From: Phycisphaerae bacterium
Lineage (GTDB): Bacteria; Planctomycetota; Phycisphaerae; UBA1845; Fen-1342
DNA length: 6,112 nucleotides
Assembly (NCBI GenBank): GCA_026984555.1
Contig: JALSRY010000804.1
Span: 1 to 6,112, forward strand
Reading direction: 5' to 3'
Part shown: one piece after another, positions 3,746-6,112 of the stretch
Layout: each line of letters begins with the position of its first letter
Position numbering within the stretch: position 1 is the first letter of the stretch
Program-made: the position numbers and the translations under genes
The notes under the pieces: generated by a model
What the model saw: only the letters and a program-made list of their open reading frames with translations
Told to the model about the DNA's origin: nothing
Databases searched by the model: none

Positions 3746-5851
3746 GTGTCCAATTCGATCAGTGGCCCCATACCACCGCCAGCGGGCTTCGGCGCCGACC
3801 AGCAGCGGTCGAGCGAAATCCTCGGTCATCCCACGTGCCTGTTCACGCTGTTTTTCACCGAAATGTGGGAGCGGTTCAGCTTCTACGGGATGAAAGCGCT
3901 ACTGGTCCTGTACATGGTCAACTACCTGTTCTGGAACCAGGAGCACGCCTCGAAGGTCATGGCCTGGTACGCCGGCCTGGTGTACGCCACACCAATCGTC
4001 GGCGGCTGGATCGCCGACAAGTTCATCGGCGCCCGCTGGTCGGTCGTGATTGGCGGGGTGCTGATGGCCATCGGACATTTCCTGCTCGCTTTCGAACCAT
4101 TGCCCTTTTTCTTCGGCGGGCTCGGGTTCCTGATCGCCGGGTGCGGCTTCCTCAAGCCCAATATCTCGACGCAGGTCGGATCGCTGTACCGTGAACGCGA
4201 CGAACGCCGCGACAGCGCTTTCACCATTTTCTACATGGGCATCAACCTCGGTGCGTTCATCGGCCCCCTCATCTGTGGCTGGTTACGCGGCAGTTACGGC
4301 TACCACTACGGCTTCGCCGCCGCCGGCGTCGGCATGGTGCTCGGCCTGATTGTCTACCTGTTCGGAATGGGCGCGGTCGAACGCCGGACACGCCAGATCG
4401 CGGCGGAGGATGCCGAAGACCGCGAAAAAGAGATCGAAGCCGCCAAGGAGGCCGGCGCCGCGACGGGCGCCGTCTTCTGTCCCAACCCCGAGTGCGGGGC
4501 GCAGAACGACCCCGACGCACACCATTGTGAGCGTTGCGGCGCCGAACTGCCCGCTCCCGAAAAAGACCCCAACGCCGGCGACGAAGTCCCCAGCTACGTC
4601 TATCGCGACCGCACGATCGTCCTCGTCGTCATCTGCCTGTTCGTCGTGCTGTTTTGGGTGGGCTTCGAGCAAGCCGCGAACGTGATGAACCTCTGGGCCG
4701 AAAAACACAGCAACCTTTACATCTTCAAGGCCCACGCGCCGCAAGTGGTGCTGCCCGATTCGTTCCACGCCGCGGCCGCCGCCTCGCAGCCCGTCGCCAC
4801 CGCCGCAAGAACCACATGGCGTGATTTCCACATCACGGCCGAACAAACGCAGTCGATCAACCCGTTTTTCATCATCGTGCTGGCCCCGGTGTTCGCGTGG
4901 CTGTGGACGTGGCTGGACAAACGCCACCTTCAGCCATCGACACCGATGAAGATGGCCATGGGGGTGTTTTTCGCGACGCTGGCCTACGGGGCGATGCTCG
5001 CCTCCGCTGCCCGTGAAAACCAGCCCACCAGCGCGACCTTGGATCATTTGCCGGCGCAATTCCGCGTCGATGAACAACACCGCGTCTACACCCTGTCCAA
5101 CCCGGACGATCCCGACGCGCGCGTCTACTACGGTGCGACGCGGCTGCGCTACGAAAACGGCGAACTGAAAATGAAGGGCGTCCTGCCTGATCTCGACTGG
5201 ATGCGCGCCCTCGGGGTTTCCAGCCCCAAGCCCTACCACGACGCGATCGACAAGCTCGTCGAACTCGCCGAGAAGAAGGACGCCGAAACGCGCGAACTCA
5301 AACGCAAGGGCAAGCTGCCCAAGAACGCCACGTGGCAGGTCCAGGTGACCATCCCCCCCCAGTACCGTAACATCGAGCCGGTCGACAAACTGCCCGATTT
5401 CATCACCTGGGACGCGAAAACCGGCACATACACCGCCACCGACGTGATCCCCGAACGCTACCGCCAGCAGTTGCTCGCCGCCGGCGCCGAGCCCGGCTTC
5501 CGCAAAGCCCTCACCGAGCTCTACCGCCGGTCTTCCCTGCTCAAGGTGAGCATCGGGTGGTTGATCCTGTTCTACCTGCTGCTGACGATCGGCGAGTTGT
5601 GCCTCTCGCCGGTGGGGCTCTCGCTCGTAACCAAGGCCGCCCCGCCCAAGCTGGTCGGCCTGTTCATGGGCTTGTGGTTCTTCACCTCCGGAGCGTGTGC
5701 GAATTTCCTCGCACACACGATCGCCGAGTCCTGGGGCACGATGACCCCCACGCAGTATTTCGCCATCTTCGCGATTGTGGCGGGTTCGGCGACGGTGCTG
5801 ATGCTCCTGCTGCTGCGCAAGCTCAAACCCATGCTGCACGGAATCAACTGA
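3746..5851 (+). CDS. POT/PTR (MFS) proton-coupled peptide transporter with zinc ribbon and large insertion
   Basis: From GTG 3746 the product is 701 residues; typical bacterial POT proteins are nearer 450-500. POT proteins import di- and tripeptides with protons across the inner membrane. Hallmarks are the TM1 motif E39-x2-E42-R43 in FFTEMWERFSFYG, the TM4 lysine K137 in GFLKPNIS, the PTR signature FYMGINLGAFIGP (162-174), FEQAANVMNLWA in TM7 (E308), and GELCLSPVGLS with E617 in TM10. These residues are used by the family for proton coupling and peptide binding. Twelve membrane helices are recognisable. The extra length comes from a cytoplasmic TM6-TM7 loop (about 210-289) with a charged helix and a zinc ribbon (C245, C250, C261, C264), an expanded alanine-rich TM7-TM8 loop, and a soluble segment (about 421-600) between TM9 and TM10. 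All key residues are present, so it should be active. The stop overlaps the convergent methyltransferase gene. Confidence 0.93.
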   Translation: MSNSISGPIPPPAGFGADQQRSSEILGHPTCLFTLFFTEMWERFSFYGMKALLVLYMVNYLFWNQEHASKVMAWYAGLVYATPIVGGWIADKFIGARWSVVIGGVLMAIGHFLLAFEPLPFFFGGLGFLIAGCGFLKPNISTQVGSLYRERDERRDSAFTIFYMGINLGAFIGPLICGWLRGSYGYHYGFAAAGVGMVLGLIVYLFGMGAVERRTRQIAAEDAEDREKEIEAAKEAGAATGAVFCPNPECGAQNDPDAHHCERCGAELPAPEKDPNAGDEVPSYVYRDRTIVLVVICLFVVLFWVGFEQAANVMNLWAEKHSNLYIFKAHAPQVVLPDSFHAAAAASQPVATAARTTWRDFHITAEQTQSINPFFIIVLAPVFAWLWTWLDKRHLQPSTPMKMAMGVFFATLAYGAMLASAARENQPTSATLDHLPAQFRVDEQHRVYTLSNPDDPDARVYYGATRLRYENGELKMKGVLPDLDWMRALGVSSPKPYHDAIDKLVELAEKKDAETRELKRKGKLPKNATWQVQVTIPPQYRNIEPVDKLPDFITWDAKTGTYTATDVIPERYRQQLLAAGAEPGFRKALTELYRRSSLLKVSIGWLILFYLLLTIGELCLSPVGLSLVTKAAPPKLVGLFMGLWFFTSGACANFLAHTIAESWGTMTPTQYFAIFAIVAGSATVLMLLLLRKLKPMLHGIN
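4478..4537 (+). other. Zinc-ribbon segment of the POT protein (residues 245-264)
   Basis: Cysteines 245, 250, 261 and 264 give C-x4-C-x10-C-x2-C, the same spacing as in the OPT protein upstream. The segment is preceded by a charged, probably helical stretch (residues 211-236, rich in E, K, R and A) and followed by an acidic linker before TM7. The TM6-TM7 loop of POT transporters is cytoplasmic, so the ribbon faces the cytosol. This is the site where many POT proteins carry two extra helices (HA and HB), which I do not see here. Confidence 0.75.
5006..5545 (+). other. Large soluble insertion between TM9 and TM10 of the POT protein (residues 421-600)
   Basis: About 180 mainly polar residues separate TM9 from TM10; ordinary bacterial POT proteins have only a short loop here. 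By the 12-helix topology this loop lies outside the cytoplasmic membrane. It contains beta-like parts (VYTLSNPDDPDARVYYGAT, TWQVQVTIPPQY) and a charged helix (AIDKLVELAEKKDAETREL, then KRKGK). No known fold is recognised. Mammalian PepT1 and PepT2 also carry an extracellular domain at exactly this junction, but I see no sequence similarity to claim homology. Confidence 0.7.
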
Positions 5852-6112
5852 CGGACGGACCCACCAAGGCCGCCATCAGGATTCCCGCCGCCACGGACGC
5901 GTTGAGCGACCTGATGCTGCCGCGCGCCCGGATGCAGCAGAGCTGGTCGCACCGCTCGAGGGTCATCCGGCGCAGCCCGCGGGCTTCGTTGCCGATCACG
6001 AGCAGCCACGGACGGTCCCGTGGAATCGTCGCAACATCGTGCTCGGCGTGCTCGCTCGAGCCCAGGATCCACACGCCCGCTTCCCGGGCCACCTCGAGCG
6101 CACGCCCGAGAT
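5844..6112 (-). CDS. C-terminal part of a SpoU/TrmH-family RNA 2'-O-methyltransferase (partial)
   Basis: Read leftward, the frame is open from the window edge to TGA at 5844-5846 and gives 88 residues of the C-terminus; the start lies beyond the right edge. The stretch WLLVIGNEARGLRRMTLERC followed by DQLCCIRARGSIRSLNASVAAGILMAAL contains the late SpoU (SPOUT) motifs: the IGNE-x-RGL loop and the SLN-x-SVA-x-GI segment. These form the trefoil knot that binds S-adenosylmethionine and the dimer interface. Members such as RlmB and TrmH methylate ribose 2'-hydroxyls of rRNA or tRNA in the cytoplasm. The exact target cannot be decided because the N-terminal RNA-recognition part is missing. The gene is convergent with the POT gene and overlaps it by 8 bases. 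Confidence 0.9.
   Translation of the reverse strand, partial: LGRALEVAREAGVWILGSSEHAEHDVATIPRDRPWLLVIGNEARGLRRMTLERCDQLCCIRARGSIRSLNASVAAGILMAALVGPSVS

Noticed and set aside
4283..5839. Long minus-strand open frame of 518 residues
   Set aside because: It is antisense to the POT gene, which has clear family motifs. The minus product has biased composition and no recognisable domain.
5844..5851. 8-base tail-to-tail overlap of the POT and methyltransferase genes
   Set aside because: Short convergent overlaps are common in bacterial genomes and need no special explanation.

Overview
The window is GC-rich bacterial DNA. Several traits suggest a planctomycete-like bacterium (Planctomycetota, possibly Phycisphaerae): large transporters carrying extra soluble domains and zinc ribbons, a tRNA gene without an encoded CCA end, and a serine recombinase beside it. 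This is an inference from gene style, not a demonstrated assignment.

Layout. At the left edge is the C-terminal tail of a probable serine site-specific recombinase (+ strand, stop codon at 147-149). Its last eight codons and stop lie inside an intact tRNA-Asn(GUU) gene on the opposite strand (123-195), as expected at the edge of an element integrated into the 3' end of a tRNA gene. From 196 to about 1188 there is roughly 1 kb with no credible gene. It contains three separate families of degenerate direct repeats (290-392, 540-652, 832-about 1060) and, at its right end, a plausible promoter for the next gene.

The core is two co-oriented peptide transporters. The first (1189-3309) is an OPT-family oligopeptide transporter with a proline-rich N-terminal tail and a zinc ribbon. 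After a 436-base gap with GC-rich hairpins comes a POT/PTR (MFS) proton-coupled peptide transporter (3746-5851, GTG start). It has a zinc ribbon in the cytoplasmic loop between TM6 and TM7 and a large extracytoplasmic insertion of about 180 residues between TM9 and TM10. The two zinc ribbons have identical cysteine spacing and similar sequence although the transporters belong to unrelated superfamilies. This is the most interesting observation here and suggests a shared cytoplasmic partner or mode of control. On the right, the 3' part of a SpoU/TrmH-type RNA 2'-O-methyltransferase gene runs on the minus strand, overlaps the end of the POT gene tail-to-tail by 8 bases, and continues out of the window.

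Together the two transporters look like a small-peptide uptake locus in which two families with different substrate-size preferences sit side by side. The flanking tRNA, recombinase and methyltransferase are functionally unrelated neighbours.
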